Shown here: piece by piece, positions 22,405-31,572 of the stretch | Layout: every line of letters begins with the position of its first letter | Numbering within the stretch: the first letter of the stretch is position 1 | Assembly (NCBI GenBank): GCA_964424335.1 | Contig: CAYRIY010000026.1 | Location: 1-38,720 of the forward strand | Length of the DNA: 38,720 nucleotides | Origin: CAYRIY01 sp964424335 | GTDB taxonomy: Bacteria > Bacillota > Limnochordia > DTU080 > RSA5 | Reading direction: 5' to 3' | Program-made: the position numbers and the translations under genes | The notes under the pieces: generated by a model | The model's database searches: none | Told to the model about the DNA's origin: nothing | The model's input: only the letters and a program-made list of their open reading frames with translations

Positions 22405-23898
22405 ATGTGGAGACTTCGATACGCTTTGAGAAAGGCGAGGCTGCGCCTAATTCGCATCGCTCTGCGAAACCCCCTCGCACTTTGGGCACGGACGCATTTG
22501 AGGTGGCTCGTGATCGCCACGTTGATTGGCGCGGCCGCAGCGTATGCTGTCGGCAATCCTGGCCGAGTTGGGCAGGGGGCGCCCAGCGTAGGGCAGGTCA
22601 CGCAAGGGTGGATTACGAGCGGTTGGCGCTTTATGGTGGGACAACTCTCCATCACGCTGGACGTTGAGGCGGGCAGGGAGATGTTGCAAGCTACCTTGCC
22701 GGCGTCTTTCGGGCCGGCGTTTGGTCCCGAACCGGCCGCATCGTGGCGCACACCCCTAAGAGCCTGGGTTTACGTCGTTACCGGGTATGACTTTACGAGT
22801 CCGCACTCGTTTTTAGAGTCCGAGGTGCCTGGATTTCGCAAGGCGATTGCGGATCGTTTAGACGTCGCGCTCATTCCCGATGCAAATCGATCGGCGGGAC
22901 AGCCGGCTCCTGATAGCACGATCGGCACGTCGATCCCGCCAAGCTCGGGGCCGGCGGCTCACGATGCGCCCGGAGAAGGAGAAAGAGGCGCCTCCCATTC
23001 CGTCGGCGTCGAGCAACCGATTGATCCTTCCGTGGTGGACCGCGGCCCCCAGGAGCGTCCCATTGAGCCAGGGGGTGAGGAGCAAAGGGAGCCCAGACCG
23101 CTTCCTGCCGGGGCTCCTCCTGCGCTGGCCGCCTTGACTCGCGAGTCTTGGGGGCGGGAGCCGCTCGTGTTGATCCTTCATAGCCACACGTCCGAATCGT
23201 ACCGGACGAGCCCACCCGATCCTCGGGCGACATCGCTCAACCACATTCACAATTCGAGCGACACCGGCATCGTCAGGGTGGGGAGGGCGCTCGCGCAAAA
23301 GTTGCAGGATGAGTACGGGATTCCGTCGATCCACTCGACGCGGATCCACAACTGGCCCCACCATGCCAGGGCGTATTTGAGCTCTCGGGAGACCGTTCAG
23401 GAGATCTTGAGGGAGAATCCGTCGATTAAGGTGGTGCTTGACATCCACAGGCAAGGAGTGCCCAACTTTACATACGCCACCACGGTCGGCGATGTCGACG
23501 CCGTCGGGATCGACATCATCTACACGACCGGACTTCGCGCGGGGTATCCCAATCCTCATTGGACCTCGAATGAGGCCTTCGCCACCAAACTAGCCGAAGC
23601 GATGGACACCATTCACCCAGGTCTTCTCCGGCGCGTCATGAAAATCGACGACAGCGTGTACAATCAAGACTTGCATCCGCGCATGCTTCTCTTGGAAGTC
23701 GGCAATTACCTCGACTTTGAAGAGCACGCCATCGCCGCCGCACAACTACTTGCCGACCCGCTCGCAAGGACGCTGCATGAGATCATCGCAAGCGAGCGAA
23801 CCGACGACGCCGTGCCCGCGCTTGGCCGGGCGATCGTGCCGCGCCGGGCGCCTTTGCCGGTGCCGCTGCGCAGGGAGGAGACTCAGGGCGCACGCTAG
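22405..23898 (+). CDS. spoIIP: Stage II sporulation protein P (engulfment peptidoglycan hydrolase)
   Basis: SpoIIP is an amidase and endopeptidase that, with SpoIID and SpoIIM, thins peptidoglycan so the mother cell can engulf the forespore. The 497-residue protein has a transmembrane helix (about 34-50), a long polar Pro/Glu-rich linker (about 150-240), and the catalytic SpoIIP domain from about 250: LILHSHTSESY, then VLDIHRQG and HPRMLLLEVGNYLDFEEHA. The family's HxHTxExY and LLEVGN motifs are intact. The linker is longer than in Bacillus. The ATG follows GAGG. Its TAG overlaps the murJ stop in the palindrome CTAG (23895-23898). Confidence 0.93.
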   Translation: MWRLRYALRKARLRLIRIALRNPLALWARTHLRWLVIATLIGAAAAYAVGNPGRVGQGAPSVGQVTQGWITSGWRFMVGQLSITLDVEAGREMLQATLPASFGPAFGPEPAASWRTPLRAWVYVVTGYDFTSPHSFLESEVPGFRKAIADRLDVALIPDANRSAGQPAPDSTIGTSIPPSSGPAAHDAPGEGERGASHSVGVEQPIDPSVVDRGPQERPIEPGGEEQREPRPLPAGAPPALAALTRESWGREPLVLILHSHTSESYRTSPPDPRATSLNHIHNSSDTGIVRVGRALAQKLQDEYGIPSIHSTRIHNWPHHARAYLSSRETVQEILRENPSIKVVLDIHRQGVPNFTYATTVGDVDAVGIDIIYTTGLRAGYPNPHWTSNEAFATKLAEAMDTIHPGLLRRVMKIDDSVYNQDLHPRMLLLEVGNYLDFEEHAIAAAQLLADPLARTLHEIIASERTDDAVPALGRAIVPRRAPLPVPLRREETQGAR

Positions 23899-25469
23899 GC
23901 ATGTTCCGCCGCGGCGCTTTTGTCTCTTGTAACGAGGGCGCGGGCAAAGGTCAGCTCTTCCATCTTAAGGGCCTTGGCTGCAATAAGGTAGACGGCGGCG
24001 CCCACCAGGATGCTAAGGCCCACGTGAAAGATTTGCCCCATGGTTCCACTGGTATTGATCCACTGGGGATACAACGTTGAGAACAGCCACACGACCAAGG
24101 CCATGAGGGCGCTCGCGCCCGCGGACTGGAGGACGGTGCGAACCAGTCGCCGGCCGTCGACGCTCCCGATCCTCTTTTTGAGCAGGTACAAGTAATTGAG
24201 CATGTTGACGATCGATGTGAGCGAAAGCGCCAACGCGAGCGCCCCGAGCCCCCACGGCGTGAACCGGAGCAGTAGAAAACTGAGGGCCGCATTGACGACG
24301 ATCGCGACGACGCTTACCTTGACGAGCGCCGCGGTCTCCTGAAGTGAGTAGTACACTTGGGTCAGCACCTGGATCGCCGCTTGAGCCCAAATGCCGACGG
24401 TGAAAAACAGGAGGGCGTATGCGGATAGGCGCGTGTCGTCCGCGTTGAATTCTCCGGTTTCAAAAAGTAGGCGGATGAGGGGCTCACGCAAAACGGCGAG
24501 TCCCACGGCAGAAGGGATCATGACGAAGTAGACGGCGCGCAAGCCTTGCGAAAAGGTGTCTTTGAAGGCGGACATCTCGCCTTTGGCGATCAGGCGGGAG
24601 AGCGTGGGGAGGAGCACCATGCCAATCGCCATGGCAAAGACGCCCAACGGGAGCTGCACGATGGTTTGTCCGATGCGCATGGCCGTCGGAGCGCCCTCGG
24701 GCAATCCCGACGCGAGGTTTGAGTTGAGCGTGAAATTGAACTGGTAGATCGAAAGGCTGATCACTGCGGGGCCCATCAGCCTGAGCACACGGCGCAGCCC
24801 GGGATGGGCAAGGTCGATCTTGAAGCGCCCGATCGCCTTTCTCAAGACAAATGGCAATTGAATGGCAAAGTTGAGGATGGCCCCGGCGACCGTGCCCCAG
24901 GCCATGCCCACGACACCGAGCCTTTGACCGAGCAGGTAGATCGATGCGATGATTGCCGCGTTGTAGGCGATCGGACCCCACATGGGCATGGAGTAGCTGC
25001 GGTACGCCCGGTGCACGCCCATGCCGACTCCGGCCATCGCCGTGAAAAACACGGCGGGAAACATGAAGCGTATCAGTTGTGCGAGCAACTCGCGCTGTTC
25101 GCCCTGGTAGCCGTAAGCGACGAGCGGCGTAAACGCCTCGGTGAACAGCATGCCGAGCGCCACCATCGCAAGCAAAATGAGCACGATGATCCCCAGGAAC
25201 GTGCCTGCAAGCCGCCATGCGCTCTCTTCCTCGTCTTTTGCGAGGTATTCGCTGAAGACTGGGACGAACGCGGCGTTGAGGCCGCCTGCGATCAAGAGAA
25301 AGTACATGAAATCGGGCAATAGAAAGGCTGAGCGGAAGGCGTCGGTCGCTTCGCTTACGCCGAATACGTCGGCGATCGCCCGCTCACGAAAAAACCCCAG
25401 CAGGCGGCTTGCGAGAATGAGGAGCATGACGATTCCGGCGTCTTTTGCTACGGTGCGGGTACGATTCAT
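23895..25469 (-). CDS. murJ: Lipid II flippase MurJ
   Basis: A 524-residue membrane protein of the MVF/MOP family with about 14 hydrophobic helices. It flips lipid-linked peptidoglycan precursors to the outer face of the membrane. Family hallmarks are ASRLLGFFRERAIADVFG near the N-terminus, DAFRSAFLLPDF and the later FNFTLNSNLASGLPEG. ATG 25469 follows TAGGAG by five bases; an in-frame start at 25496 has no such site. It faces spoIIP with overlapping stop codons. Cell-wall genes (L,D-transpeptidase, spoIIP, murJ) are grouped here. Confidence 0.92.
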   Translation of the reverse strand: MNRTRTVAKDAGIVMLLILASRLLGFFRERAIADVFGVSEATDAFRSAFLLPDFMYFLLIAGGLNAAFVPVFSEYLAKDEEESAWRLAGTFLGIIVLILLAMVALGMLFTEAFTPLVAYGYQGEQRELLAQLIRFMFPAVFFTAMAGVGMGVHRAYRSYSMPMWGPIAYNAAIIASIYLLGQRLGVVGMAWGTVAGAILNFAIQLPFVLRKAIGRFKIDLAHPGLRRVLRLMGPAVISLSIYQFNFTLNSNLASGLPEGAPTAMRIGQTIVQLPLGVFAMAIGMVLLPTLSRLIAKGEMSAFKDTFSQGLRAVYFVMIPSAVGLAVLREPLIRLLFETGEFNADDTRLSAYALLFFTVGIWAQAAIQVLTQVYYSLQETAALVKVSVVAIVVNAALSFLLLRFTPWGLGALALALSLTSIVNMLNYLYLLKKRIGSVDGRRLVRTVLQSAGASALMALVVWLFSTLYPQWINTSGTMGQIFHVGLSILVGAAVYLIAAKALKMEELTFARALVTRDKSAAAEHA

Positions 25470-25678
25470 CGCGGCTCCTAATGCAATGTTGATCAACGGC
25501 GTCCATCACGTAACGTCATTATGTTCTGTTTCACATATGTTGATCCTTGGCCGGCGAGGGCCCGCTTGAGTTGGGGGCCGGGGGGCATCACAAGGGTCGC
25601 GCCTCAAGTAGTCAAGGACTGATTGCATCCTCTTCGGCAACGCGATGTCATTTCCTGGCGATGAGGCCGCGAGCGCCC

Positions 25679-25731
25679 TTGACAAGCGGGCGATGCACGC
25701 TATGGTGCGTGCGGCGGCTGAATGCTATAAT
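25679..25731 (+). promoter_or_regulatory. Candidate lepA promoters in the murJ-lepA gap
   Basis: Two possible promoters lie in the 302-base gap before lepA: TTGACA (25679-25684) with TATGGT 16 bases later, and an extended -10, TGCTATAAT, at 25723-25731 without a good -35. The rest of the gap (25470-25678) shows no gene; the murJ promoter must lie in it but I cannot place it. Confidence 0.5.
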
Positions 25732-25771
25732 GTTCGTTAGTCTTTTTTAAACGAAAGAGCTGAGGTGCGCC

Positions 25772-27583
25772 TTGGACCGATCAAGGATCCGCAACTTTTG
25801 TATCATCGCCCATATCGACCACGGGAAGTCGACGTTGGCCGACCGCCTTCTCGAGATGACCCATACCGTCTCAGACCGGGAGAAGTCCGACCAAATGCTC
25901 GACCAGATGGATCTCGAGCGCGAGCGTGGGATCACGATCAAACTCACGGCTGTGCGTCTAAACTATACGATCCCCGAAGGGGAAGAAGGGGCAGGGGAGG
26001 AGTACATTCTCAACCTCATCGACACACCGGGTCACGTCGACTTCTCGTACGAGGTATCGAGGAGCCTTGCAGCGTGCGAAGGGGCGCTCCTCGTCGTCGA
26101 CGCGGCCCAAGGGATCGAGGCCCAGACGCTCGCAAACCTGTACTTGGCATTGGAGCACGATCTTGAGATCATTCCCGTAATCAACAAGATCGACCTGCCC
26201 CAAGCGGATCCGGAGGGCGTAAAGCGGGTCTTGGAGGAGAGCATCGGCCTCGACGCGAGCGAGGCCATCTTGGCAAGCGCAAAAACGGGCCAAGGTTGCG
26301 AAGACATCCTCAAGGCGATCGTCCGGAAGATCCCGCCGCCAAAGGGCGATCCCGAGGCGCCGCTTCGAGCGCTCATCTTTGACTCGCACTTTGACAGTTA
26401 TCGCGGGGCTGTCGCCTACGTCCGGGTCATGGACGGGAGCGTCGCGGTGGGCGATAAGATCAAGATGATGTCCACGGGCAAGGTGTTTGACGTTACCGAA
26501 CTCGGCGTCTTTAGGCCCAGGATGGTGCGGGTTGATCGCATCGGCGCCGGCGAAGTCGGATGCGTGGTCGCTCAAATGAAAGACGTAAAGGATACGCGGG
26601 TGGGCGACACCATAACCTTGGCCGAACGTCCGGCGGCCGAGGCCTTGCCAGGGTATCGCAAGGCAATCCCCATGGTCTATTGCGGGCTCTATCCCGTAGA
26701 CAACGAAGATTACGCAGACCTGCGCGACGCGCTCGACCGCCTTCAATTGAACGACGCGAGCCTCGTGTACGAGGCCGAGAGCTCCGTTGCCCTCGGCTTT
26801 GGATACCGTGTCGGCTTCCTTGGACTCTTGCACATGGAGATCGTCCAGGAGCGGCTCGAGCGAGAGTTTGGCCTCAACCTGATCACGACGGCGCCGAGCG
26901 TCGTCTACCGCGTCACACTGACCGACGGCACGGTCGAGAGTGTGGACAACCCGTCCAAATACCCCGAGGCGAGCAAAATAGCCAAGGTCGAAGAGCCGTA
27001 CGTGCTCGCGACCGTGCTCGTTCCCGAATCGCACGTGGGCGCCGTGATGGAGCTCAGTCAGGAGCGACGGGGCATCTTCAAAAACATGGAGTACCTCACG
27101 ACCGACCGGACGCGGATCGAGTACGAACTGCCGCTCGCCGAGATTCTCCTCGACTTTTTCGATCGCTTGAAGTCCAAGACGAAAGGGTACGCGTCCCTCG
27201 ATTACGAGCCGATCGGGTATCGTGAGACCAATTTGGTCAAGCTCGACATCCTGCTCGGCGGGGAACCTGTCGACGCCCTTTCCTGCATCGTTCACCGGGA
27301 TAAGGCGTACGAACGCGGGCGCCAACTCGCCGAGAAGCTAAAGACGGTCATTCCGCGACACATGTTTGAAGTCCCGATTCAAGCCGCGATCGGCAACAAG
27401 GTGATTGCCCGAGAGACCGTGCGTGCCATGCGAAAAGACGTGCTTGCCAAGTGCTACGGCGGAGACGTGAGCCGCAAACGCAAGCTTCTCGAGAAGCAAA
27501 AAGAGGGCAAGAAGCGCATGAAGCAGCTTGGACGTGTGGAGGTGCCTCAAGAGGCTTTCATGGCGGTGCTCGGCATTGACTGA
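25772..27583 (+). CDS. lepA: Elongation factor 4 (back-translocating GTPase LepA)
   Basis: The 603-residue GTPase acts on the ribosome in translation and initiation or ribosome biogenesis. The G motifs are AHIDHGKST (G1, residues about 13-21), RGITIK (G2 region), DTPGHVDF (G3) and NKIDLP (G4), followed by EF-G-like domains II, III and V and the LepA-specific C-terminal domain with AMRKDVLAKCYGGDVSRK. TTG at 25772 follows GAGGTG by five bases and gives the normal N-terminus. It overlaps hemW by eight bases. Confidence 0.97.
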   Translation: MDRSRIRNFCIIAHIDHGKSTLADRLLEMTHTVSDREKSDQMLDQMDLERERGITIKLTAVRLNYTIPEGEEGAGEEYILNLIDTPGHVDFSYEVSRSLAACEGALLVVDAAQGIEAQTLANLYLALEHDLEIIPVINKIDLPQADPEGVKRVLEESIGLDASEAILASAKTGQGCEDILKAIVRKIPPPKGDPEAPLRALIFDSHFDSYRGAVAYVRVMDGSVAVGDKIKMMSTGKVFDVTELGVFRPRMVRVDRIGAGEVGCVVAQMKDVKDTRVGDTITLAERPAAEALPGYRKAIPMVYCGLYPVDNEDYADLRDALDRLQLNDASLVYEAESSVALGFGYRVGFLGLLHMEIVQERLEREFGLNLITTAPSVVYRVTLTDGTVESVDNPSKYPEASKIAKVEEPYVLATVLVPESHVGAVMELSQERRGIFKNMEYLTTDRTRIEYELPLAEILLDFFDRLKSKTKGYASLDYEPIGYRETNLVKLDILLGGEPVDALSCIVHRDKAYERGRQLAEKLKTVIPRHMFEVPIQAAIGNKVIARETVRAMRKDVLAKCYGGDVSRKRKLLEKQKEGKKRMKQLGRVEVPQEAFMAVLGID

Positions 27584-28733
27584 GGCCGGCGTCTACGTCC
27601 ACGTTCCTTTTTGCGTCAAGAAGTGCTACTACTGCGACTTCAATTCCTACTCGCTCGATCGAAGCGATGTGCTGGCGTACCTCGATGCAGTGAGCCGCGA
27701 GGCGGCGCTTACCCGCGAGGTGGATGGTGTGCGCAGCCGAGTTTTTGATACGCTTTTCATCGGCGGGGGGACGCCGACGTGCCTTTCCGGAAAAGATCTG
27801 AAGGCGCTCGTAAACGGCTTGCGGACGTATTTTTCTTTTCGAGAAGACGCAGAGGTGACGTGCGAAGCCAATCCCGGCAGTTCCAACGAGGAAAAGTTTG
27901 AAAGCCTTCTCGAAGCAGGCGTAAACCGCTTGAGCGTCGGCGTTCAGAGCCTGGACGACGCGCTCTTGAAGCGGATCGGTCGGGTCCACACGGGGGATGA
28001 AGCGCTGCAGAGCCTCGCAGAGGCTCGGCGAGCCGGGTTTACAAACATCAACGTCGACCTCATGTTCGCACTGCCGGGACAGGAGATCGACACGTGGCGC
28101 GACACGCTGAAACGGGTCGTCGACCACGGTCCCGACCACCTGTCGTGTTACAGCCTGATCATCGAGGACGGCACGCCCTTTGGCGACGCGTTCGCAAACG
28201 GCCGACTCTCGCTCCCAGGTGAAGACGCAGAGCTCGAGATGTACGAATGGGCGATCGAGTACCTAACGGCAAGCGGTTACGAGCACTACGAAGTCTCAAA
28301 CTTCGCCCGGCCGGGATTGCGGAGCCGGCACAATCAGATCTATTGGCGAAACGAGCCCTATCTTGGGCTGGGACCGGGCGCGCACGGGTATTGGGAAGGC
28401 GTTCGACACAGCAATGTGCGCCTGCCGTCGGAGTACGCAAAAGCGCTTTCAAAAGGGGCATTGCCGAGAGCCGAGGAGCGTGCGATCGACGACGACGAGG
28501 CCATGGACGACACGATGATCTTCGGCCTTCGGTTGCTTGACGGCGTGGCCAAGGAACGGTTTGCCACGCGATTTGGCGTGCCCGTCCGGGACGTGTACGG
28601 AAGCGAGATCGACCGCCTGGTATCCCTCGGACTCCTCGAAGAGACACTGACGCACCTGCGGCTCACACGCCGCGGACTCTTCCTGGCCAACCAGGTGTTC
28701 GCGGAGTTTCTCAGGTTGGCCCCTGCGCGTTAG
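27576..28733 (+). CDS. hemW: HemW, radical SAM haem chaperone
   Basis: The 385-residue protein has the radical SAM motif CVKKCYYC (CxxxCxxC) near residue 10, then FIGGGTPT, EANPGS and GVQSLDD, and the HemW marker HNQIYW..YLGLGPGAHGY. HemW was once annotated as oxygen-independent coproporphyrinogen oxidase but binds haem and delivers it to respiratory enzymes. The TTG at 27576 lies inside the end of lepA (eight-base overlap), so translation is coupled; longer starts would run far into lepA. The order lepA-hemW-hrcA is usual in Bacillota. Confidence 0.93.
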   Translation: MTEAGVYVHVPFCVKKCYYCDFNSYSLDRSDVLAYLDAVSREAALTREVDGVRSRVFDTLFIGGGTPTCLSGKDLKALVNGLRTYFSFREDAEVTCEANPGSSNEEKFESLLEAGVNRLSVGVQSLDDALLKRIGRVHTGDEALQSLAEARRAGFTNINVDLMFALPGQEIDTWRDTLKRVVDHGPDHLSCYSLIIEDGTPFGDAFANGRLSLPGEDAELEMYEWAIEYLTASGYEHYEVSNFARPGLRSRHNQIYWRNEPYLGLGPGAHGYWEGVRHSNVRLPSEYAKALSKGALPRAEERAIDDDEAMDDTMIFGLRLLDGVAKERFATRFGVPVRDVYGSEIDRLVSLGLLEETLTHLRLTRRGLFLANQVFAEFLRLAPAR

Positions 28734-29521
28734 GGAGTTCCCTTGGTAAGGCGCTCGCAGACGATGTCGAGCGCGAGGCCGTGCAAGCGGCGGCGCAAGT
28801 CGAGCGGTTGTTTCCCGGGCGTCTCTACGGTCACGACGGCGTCGGTATGATGGACAAAGGCGTAGAGCGCGATTGGCCACTCGTCCCAGTCGTCGAGCTC
28901 TTCTCGAGTGATCGATCCGGCCACCATCCCATCCTGAGTGCTCAATCCGCCGATGTCTTCACCGTCGGAGAGCGGGACGAAGTCTCTGCAAGCGTCGAGA
29001 ATCGTGCGCCCAAGCGTGGGAGTGGCGGAGCTCGTCGCGCTCTCGACCAACACTTCGAATAAGTACATCCCGTGAAAATCGCAGTCTTCGTGCAGATCCA
29101 AAAATAAGTCGAATCGCCGGCCGGCGATTGCGTCGCAAAAACTGACGACGGCCGGGTGGACGGGGTTGTTGAACTCCCGGTTGAGGTCTTTTCCCCTCGG
29201 GTCGTAGCGAATGCCCCGCTCAAAACCCCACGGGTTTAGGCATGGGAAGACGGTGAAGTCGATCTTAGATAGCCACCGATCGGCGCTCGTTTCGAGCCAG
29301 TCCAATAGGCCGAGGACGCCGGCCGGCTCCTCGCCGTGTATCCCGGCGTCGATCAAGAGGGTGGGACGCTCCAAGCGGCGGTCGACTTTGGGGCCGTTCT
29401 CCAACTTGAATAGGGGATACCCGTCGGCTTCAGCGAGAAAGTCCTTGAACCAGCCGCGCTCGGCGAGCCCATCGATGCGTTTGACGACCTTATCGTAATC
29501 CGTGTGCGATGCATTCTCCAT
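28730..29521 (-). CDS. M14 family zinc carboxypeptidase-like protein
   Basis: The 263-residue protein has the M14 zinc motif HGEEPAG (HxxE) near residue 62, the conserved NPWGFERGIRYD and GKDLNREF, a second His in DLHED, and a TVETPG segment that likely holds the catalytic Glu. No signal peptide is present, so it should act in the cytoplasm, perhaps on peptides or cell-wall fragments as MpaA-type enzymes do. ATG 29521 follows GGGGAGG by seven bases. The stop overlaps that of hemW by four bases. It interrupts the usual hemW-hrcA neighbourhood. Confidence 0.8.
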   Translation of the reverse strand: MENASHTDYDKVVKRIDGLAERGWFKDFLAEADGYPLFKLENGPKVDRRLERPTLLIDAGIHGEEPAGVLGLLDWLETSADRWLSKIDFTVFPCLNPWGFERGIRYDPRGKDLNREFNNPVHPAVVSFCDAIAGRRFDLFLDLHEDCDFHGMYLFEVLVESATSSATPTLGRTILDACRDFVPLSDGEDIGGLSTQDGMVAGSITREELDDWDEWPIALYAFVHHTDAVVTVETPGKQPLDLRRRLHGLALDIVCERLTKGTP

Positions 29522-29607
29522 GTGCGGGCCTCCCCACTTCCACTATCATCGGCAGTCTCCAGACCTTTGGCACTGCCATACTCCGTAGCTTAGATCGTCT
29601 CCTTCCC

Positions 29608-29637
29608 TTGACAATGCCAACTTTGCGGTGTTATTTT
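29608..29637 (+). promoter_or_regulatory. Promoter of the hrcA heat-shock operon
   Basis: A perfect TTGACA (29608-29613) and TATTTT (29632-29637) are 18 bases apart. Transcription should start near 29644, so the CIRCE element lies just downstream. Confidence 0.65.
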
Positions 29638-29650
29638 ATTGTTGACGTGG

Positions 29651-29677
29651 TTAGCACTCCCTGCGTGCGAGTGCTAA
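29651..29677. promoter_or_regulatory. CIRCE operator (HrcA binding site)
   Basis: TTAGCACTC (29651-29659), nine bases, then GAGTGCTAA (29669-29677): a perfect match to the CIRCE consensus. HrcA binds it and represses the operon until heat shock. Confidence 0.98.
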
Positions 29678-29689
29678 ATTCCCCGAGGA

Positions 29690-30754
29690 ATGGTGGTTGT
29701 TGATTCGGTCATGGAGCCGCGGTTGGAGTCACGCAAAATGCGGATTCTACAGGCCATCACCGATGACTATATCCGTACAGCCGATCCTGTCGGTTCGCGC
29801 ACGATTGCACGAAAGTACGAGCTGGGCGTAAGTCCCGCGACGATCAGAAACGAGATGGCTGACCTCGAAGAGCTGGGCTATCTCGAGCAGCCGCACACAT
29901 CTGCGGGGCGCGTGCCGTCGGATAAGGGGTACCGGTTTTACGTCGATCAGCTCATGTCGCCCGAGACGGTCTCCGCCGAGGAGCGGGAGCGGTTGATAGA
30001 GGAAGTGATCTCGCTCCAGCGGGCGATGGAGCAGATGATTCACCGCGCCACTCGGTTGCTGTCGCTGCTCACTCGGTATACCGCAGTCGTGCTCGCTCCA
30101 AAGATTTCCGAAACCATCATTCGCCACATCCATCTAACGCAACTCGATTTGTTTAACCTTCTGGTTGTCGTGGTGACCGAGCCGGGTTTTGTGAGAAACT
30201 ACATTGTAGAGACCGACCAGCCGACGGATGCTCGTCAACTCGAAGCGCTGGGTCGAGAGTTGAACGACGCGCTTATCGGAAAGAGTCAAAAAGACGTGAC
30301 CCGCTCTGTCCTGGAAGAGATCCGCAGCAAGATGGGCGAGTCTCCCTTTGCCAAGGAGACATTGGACGGGATCATGAACGCGCTTACGTCCGACGGCGAC
30401 AGCCGCGTGCATCTCGACGGGACGCTTTACCTCTTCGAGCAACCGGAGTTTCGTGACGTCGACCGCGCCAAGGCGTTGCTAGGCTTTTTGGAGCAGGAGG
30501 AGGCGCTCTCCGACATATTGGCTGCTGCCGCCGGCCACGGGGGCATTCAGGTCACAATCGGCCGAGAGCATCGCCATGCAGAGATGCAAGAGTGCAGCAT
30601 GGTAACCGCAACCTACTCCATTGGTAACTCAGCGGTCGGCACCGTGGGCATCATCGGACCGACGCGCCTGGATTATGCCAAGGTCGTGTCGATGGTGGGC
30701 GTCATGGCCGAGTCGCTAAGCGAAGTGCTTGCCCGTCACACCCATCGGTCTTAA
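29690..30754 (+). CDS. hrcA: Heat-inducible transcription repressor HrcA
   Basis: The 354-residue repressor of the chaperone operon has an N-terminal winged helix (residues about 15-85; SPATIRNEMADLEELGYLEQ and HTSAGRVPSDKGYR, both family signatures) and the C-terminal HrcA dimerisation/GAF-like domain. HrcA folding depends on the chaperonin, which couples repression to chaperone supply. The start is uncertain among ATG 29690, GTG 29693 and ATG 29711, since AGGA at 29686-29689 is too close to the first two. It is first in the operon with grpE, dnaK and dnaJ. Confidence 0.95.
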   Translation: MVVVDSVMEPRLESRKMRILQAITDDYIRTADPVGSRTIARKYELGVSPATIRNEMADLEELGYLEQPHTSAGRVPSDKGYRFYVDQLMSPETVSAEERERLIEEVISLQRAMEQMIHRATRLLSLLTRYTAVVLAPKISETIIRHIHLTQLDLFNLLVVVVTEPGFVRNYIVETDQPTDARQLEALGRELNDALIGKSQKDVTRSVLEEIRSKMGESPFAKETLDGIMNALTSDGDSRVHLDGTLYLFEQPEFRDVDRAKALLGFLEQEEALSDILAAAAGHGGIQVTIGREHRHAEMQECSMVTATYSIGNSAVGTVGIIGPTRLDYAKVVSMVGVMAESLSEVLARHTHRS

Positions 30755-30856
30755 AGGAGCGAGCAATCGCTCCTCGTCGGGCATCGGTGAGGGTCTCGAT
30801 GGGGCTATTTTCGCTGTGTGGAGAATCTCCCCCCGTATCACGGAGGGGATTCTTTT
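30755..30856 (+). terminator. Two hairpins between hrcA and grpE
   Basis: A perfect eight-pair stem AGGAGCGA / TCGCTCCT with a GCAA loop (30755-30774) starts right after the hrcA stop. A second hairpin (GAATCTCC 30823-30830 with GGGGATTC 30845-30852, plus an inner CCG/CGG) is followed by TTTT. The second could cut transcription partly, so that grpE onward is made at a different level from hrcA. Confidence 0.5.
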
Positions 30857-30902
30857 ATGAGGGCCCCTATAAAACGCAATGACTATTGGACGAGGTGGTC
30901 CC

Positions 30903-31547
30903 GTGCAGGATCGAGAGAATGATCACACGACGATTGAGGATTCCTCCAAGCAGGAGCAACCTGCTGACTTGGACGACGCTGTTCGTGATGGAAAAGAAGG
31001 CGAGGTCGAGGCCGACCAGCCTGGCGAAGAGTCGACGGATGCGGGCGCTCCTGATGTGGAGGCTCTCCAAGAAAGGCTTGCTGCGCTAGAGGCCGAGCTC
31101 GAGGAGAGTAAGAAGCAGGTCGAAGAGGCCGATGATCGGTATTTGCGGCTGCGAGCGGAGTTTGAGAACTTCCGCAGGCGGACGCGCCAAGAGGCGGAAG
31201 AGCTGCGGGCGCGCGCCGCCGAGGGGCTGGCCGTTCAACTGCTTCCCGTCGTCGACAACCTCGAGCGCGCGGTGGCGGCGGGCATGGGCGCGCAGCAAGA
31301 TCCCAAGGCATTCGCCGACGGTGTTGAAATGGTACTTAAGCAATTTTTGCAAGAACTTGCCAAAGTGGGCGTATCGCCCGTCGAAGCCGTCGGAAAGCCC
31401 TTCGACCCAAACCTTCACGAGGCCGTCATGTACGAAGAAAGCGATCAGGGCCCTGACGGGACGGTCATCGAGGAGTTCCAAAAGGGTTACGTTCTTAACG
31501 ACAAAGTGCTAAGACCAAGCATGGTCAAAGTCGCAAAGGCGCGCTAA
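30903..31547 (+). CDS. grpE: Nucleotide exchange factor GrpE
   Basis: A 214-residue cochaperone that removes ADP from DnaK. The N-terminal 45 residues are acidic and probably disordered, followed by a long coiled coil (about 48-115; LQERLAALEAELEESKKQ and FENFRRRTRQE) and the beta domain with PFDPNLHEAVMYEE and VLRPSMVKVAK. GTG 30903 follows GAGGTGG closely; the frame is open from 30879 but that start has no binding site. Confidence 0.96.
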   Translation: MQDRENDHTTIEDSSKQEQPADLDDAVRDGKEGEVEADQPGEESTDAGAPDVEALQERLAALEAELEESKKQVEEADDRYLRLRAEFENFRRRTRQEAEELRARAAEGLAVQLLPVVDNLERAVAAGMGAQQDPKAFADGVEMVLKQFLQELAKVGVSPVEAVGKPFDPNLHEAVMYEESDQGPDGTVIEEFQKGYVLNDKVLRPSMVKVAKAR

Positions 31548-31572
31548 CGTTTCTGGGGAGGGAATATGCAAC

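Noticed and set aside
25958..27325. A 455-codon open frame on the minus strand
   Set aside because: It lies wholly within lepA on the opposite strand and has no recognisable domain; high GC makes such antisense frames common.
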